The notes below the pieces were generated by a model. The model saw only the letters and a program-made list of their open reading frames with translations, was not told the origin of the DNA and searched no databases. A DNA stretch of 64,000 nt from Cymbidium sinense (lineage: Eukaryota; Streptophyta; Magnoliopsida; Asparagales; Orchidaceae): positions 89,825,666 to 89,889,665 of the forward strand of contig CM038216.1 in the NCBI GenBank assembly GCA_021442155.1, given 5' to 3'. Positions 60,356 to 64,000 of the stretch are shown here, one piece after another (within the stretch, counting starts at the first letter, position 1; each line of letters opens with the position of its first letter). Position numbers and translations under genes: made by a program.

Positions 60356-63300
60356 AAAAATCCTAAACTCTAAACTAAAATTTGAACGCTAAACCAAAAA
60401 CCTAAACCCTAAACCCTAAAAACCCTAAACCCTGAAATCCTAAAACCCTAAAACTTATACCCTAAACTCTAAACCCTAGACCCTAAACCCTAAACCCTAA
60501 ACCCTAAATCCTAAACCTTAAACTAACCCTAAACCTTAAATCCTAAAAGCCTAAACATTGTACCAAAACTAAATAAGACCTTAAAATAAATAAATAAAAA
60601 AACTTAAAACAAATTTAAATTAAAAAAATTAAATTAAATTAATTTAAAACCTAAACCTAAACTAAAATAAAAATAAAATAAAAATTAAACTAAACTAAAA
60701 TAAAATAAAAAAAAACTTAAACTAAACTAAAAAATAAAACCTAAATAAAATAAAAACTAAAGTTAAAATAAAAATAAATAAACCTAAAATAAAATAAAAA
60801 GTAAATAAATGCCTAAATCTAAAATATAAACCTAAAAATAAATAAAAAATAAACCCTAAACCCAAAATAAAAAAGCCTAAATTTAAAATAAAAAAAAAAT
60901 AAACCTAAACCTAAACTAAAATAAATAAAACCAAAGATGAAACCTAAAATAAACTAAACCTAAACCTAAACCTAAACTAAATAAAATAAAATAAACTAAA
61001 AATAAACATAAACCAAAACTAAAAAATAAAACCTAAAAATAAACCTAAAACATAATACTAGGAAAATAAAATAAACACCTAAACCTAAACCTAAAAATAA
61101 AAAATAAAACCAAAACCTAAAAACTAAAATAAAAATTAAACTAAACTAAAAAATAAACCTAAACCTAAAAAATAAACTAAAATAAATAAATTAAACTAAA
61201 TAAAAATAAAAATAAACCTAAGTAAAAATAAAATATAAAATAAAGTGAAATAAATAAAATAAATAAATAAACTTAAACCTACTACATTAATTAAATTAAA
61301 AAGAATAAGAAAATCTTAATCCTAAACCCTAAATTCAAAAATAAACCCTAGTCCCAAAACCTACAACCATAAACCCTAAACCCTAAAACCCTAAACCCTA
61401 AAACCTAAACCTTAATCCCTAAACCTTAAAATCCTGAACCCTAATCCCTAATCCCTAAACCCTAAACCCTAAAATAAATAACCCTAGACCATAAACCCTA
61501 AACCCTAAAGACCGAAAAACATAAACCTAAACTAAATAAAACCTAAAAATAAAATAAATAAAAAACCTAAACCTACATAAATTAATAAATAAAATAAAAT
61601 AAAAACCAGAATTAAAACCTAAAACTAAACCTAAACTTAAAATAAAATAGAAAATAAAAACTAAAATAAAATAAAATAAATAAAAACCTAAACTAAAATA
61701 AAAAAAACCTGAACCTAAACTTAAAAATAAAAAATAAAACCTAAACATGAAAATAAACTAAAAATAAAATAAAAATAAAAAATAAGCATAAACTTATACC
61801 TAAACCTTAAAAATAAACTAAATAAAAAATACCTCAACTAAAATAAATAAATCTAAAAGAAATAAACTAAACTAAATAAAAATAAAAATAAACCTAAATA
61901 AAAATAAAAAATAAAATAAACTAATATAAATAAAAATAAACTAAATAAACCTAAACCTACCGATTTTCTTAATTAAAAATAAAAACCATAAACCCTAAAC
62001 ACTAAAGCCTAAATCCAAAACCTTAAGCAATAAACCATAAAACTAACCCTAAACCATAAACACTAATCCTAAAACCTTAAACCTATGACCCTAAGCCCTA
62101 AACCCTAAACCCTAAAAACCCAAACCACTAAACCCTAAACCCTAAACACTAAAACCCTAAACCCTAAACACTAAACCCTAAATGCCAAACCATGAAACTC
62201 TAAGACCCTAAACCCTATCCTCTAAACTTTAAACCCTAAACCCGAAAACCTACAACCCTAAACCCTAAACCCAACATTAATGCCTACAACCCTAAACCAT
62301 AAACCCTAAATCTTAAATTAAAACCAGAATCCTAAACCTAAAACTTATACCCAAAACCCAAAACCCCTAAACTTAAATCGTAAACCCTAAACCAGAACCC
62401 CTAAGCCCTAAACATTAAAAAGCTAAAAACCTAAACCTAAACTAAATAAAACCTAAAAATCAAATAAAGTAAAAAACCTAAACCTAAATAAAATAAAAAT
62501 AAAATAAAATAAAATAAAAACCTAAACCTAAAACTAAACATAAAATAAAATAAACTAATACTCAGAAATAAAATAAAATAAATAAAAGTTTGAACCAAAC
62601 TAAAAAATAAAATAAACCTAAGAATAAAAAACCTAAATAAAATAAAAACTAAATATAAAATAAGATAAAATGAAAACTAAATAAAAACCTAAACTTAGAA
62701 AATAAATCTAAAAATAAAACCAATAAAAAATAAAAAATTAAAACCTAAACCCAAAACAAAAAAACTTTTAACTAAAATAAAAATAAAATGATCAAAATAA
62801 AAAAAACCTAAACCTAAAATAAAATACACTAAACTAAAATAAATAAAACCAAAACTTAAACATTTACTTAATTAAATAAAATAAAATTAACTAAAAATAA
62901 ACCTAAAAGAAAAAAATTAAACCTATACCTAAAATAATAAAATAAAAATCTAAACCTGAACTTAAAAATAAAAAATAAACCTTAAAACCTAAAAAATAAA
63001 ATGAGAATAAAACTCAACTAAAAATTAAACTTAAACGTCATCCTAAACCTAAAAAAATAAACTAAAAAAAACATAAAAACTAAAATAAATAAACCTAAAA
63101 TAAATAAACAAAGCTAAATAAAAATTAAAAATAAACCTAAATAAAATTATAAAATAAAATAAATTAAGATAAATAAAAATAAACTAAATAAACTAAATAA
63201 ACCTAAACCTATCGATTTAATTAATTTAAAAATATAAATAAACTGTAAATCCTAAACCCTAAACCTACAATCCTTATCCCTAAACACTAAACCCTAAACG

Positions 63301-63501
63301 TTAAACCTTAAAAGCATAAACCCTAAACCCTAAACCCTAATCCCTAAACCCTAAAGCCTAAACCCTAATCCTAAACCCTAAACCTTAAACCCTAAACCCC
63401 AAACTCTAAACCTAAACCTAAAGTAACCAAATAAATTAAAAAATAAACCTAAACCCAAAATTCTAAAAAGCCTAAACCTAAACCTAGAACTAAACCCTAA
63501 G
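60356..63501 (+). repeat. Telomere-like array between GR-RBP copies 9 and 10
   Basis: The first half repeats the sequence after copy 8; the second half (from about 62100) is canonical, then C-poor, then boundary motif (63201), canonical (63300-63400) and the GR-RBP leader (63414-63501). No gene. Confidence 0.88.
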
Positions 63502-63985
63502 AATGGGCAAAACCTTGATGGCATGAACATCTCCATCAACCAGGTTCAGTCAAGATCTGGCGGTGGAGTCGAAGGTGGATGCGCCAGTTATCACAGTGGT
63601 AGTGGGGGATCTAGAGGTGCTGGTGGGTATGGAGGTGGTGGTCATAGTAGTGGTAGTTATGGAGGTGAGAGGAGCGATAGAGGTTATAGTCGCGATGGTG
63701 GTGGAGGGAGAGATCCATGATATGATGGGGGATCCCACTGCCCTAGAGGCTGGGGTGGTTTTGATGGTAACTAGAGAAACTGAAGAATGACCAATCTGAT
63801 CTACTTCTTATAGAATTGCGTCTTTACAGTAGAGACATTTTTAGTTATGACGGGTTTCTGATTTGCCCTATAAGTGTTCATTTTTTATCTATGTGGTTGC
63901 TTGTCCATTAGAAACTTGGATTTTTACTTTGATGGAATCAAAAAATAGAAATGTTAAATCTGAATTTGTTCTCCATTAAAAAAAA
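63502..63985 (+). pseudogene. GR-RBP 3' fragment, copy 10
   Basis: After CCCTAAG the frame NGQNLDGMNISINQVQSRSG runs open for about 72 codons through GGGVEGGCASYHSGSGGS, RGAGGYGGGGHSSGSYGGER and SDRGYSRDGGGGRDP to a TGA that replaces the Arg-Gly of RDRGYDGG. YDGGSHCPRGWGGFDGN, a stop and RN follow. The 3' UTR ends TTGTTCTCCATTAAAAA near the window edge. This is the longest uninterrupted GR-RBP frame in the window, but it lacks a start, the RRM body and the C-terminus. Confidence 0.9.
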
Positions 63986-64000
63986 CAAAAACACTATACC

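Overview
This window looks like nuclear DNA of a seed plant. The evidence is Arabidopsis-type telomere repeats (CCCTAAA/TTTAGGG), plant-type LINE relics, fragments of a plant glycine-rich RNA-binding protein (GR-RBP), a plastid/mitochondrial-type peptide deformylase (PDF1A) relic and a plant heparanase-like (GH79) fragment. The size of the interstitial telomere-like arrays and the density of dead retroelements suggest a large genome, perhaps a gymnosperm; that is a guess. I see no intact protein-coding gene, tRNA, rRNA or CRISPR array.

Layout. (1) 1-1815, minus strand: the 5' part of a decayed LINE, with ORF1 (DUF4283 plus a damaged zinc knuckle) and the first codons of the ORF2 endonuclease. 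(2) 1816-10304: degenerate telomere-like array in TTTAGGG orientation, holding one minus-strand GR-RBP 3' fragment (7946-8404). (3) 10305-18535: an 8.2 kb AT-rich spacer without telomere repeats. It holds a possible LINE tail, a probable LTR fragment, a ~260 bp tandem repeat (13920-14850) and a minus-strand chimeric pseudogene in which a GH79 piece splits a PDF1A copy (16670-17620). (4) 18536-64000: degenerate telomere-like array in the opposite, CCCTAAA, orientation. It holds nine plus-strand GR-RBP 3' fragments and a 5'-truncated LINE (24570-28865) with reverse transcriptase and RNase H relics.

The arrays are structured. Most of the sequence can be written as (C0-3)TAAA(A): the C run varies from three (canonical) to zero (AAAAT-rich). 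A ~30 bp motif, consensus near CCTAYNRGTTTACTTAATTT followed by an A run, recurs about 28 times and marks the change from C-poor to canonical repeats. Some blocks are GC-rich (CCCTGGGCC, CTGAGCC), as if AAA had become GGG. Near the right edge a GR-RBP-bearing unit repeats every 3.1-3.7 kb.

The main points of interest are the opposed orientation of the two arrays around a unique spacer (fusion-like), a single captured GR-RBP fragment amplified with its telomere-like surroundings, the shared polarity of all LINE fragments relative to the telomere strand, and the PDF1A/GH79 chimera. A sequencing or base-calling contribution to the odd telomere variants must be excluded before any biological reading.
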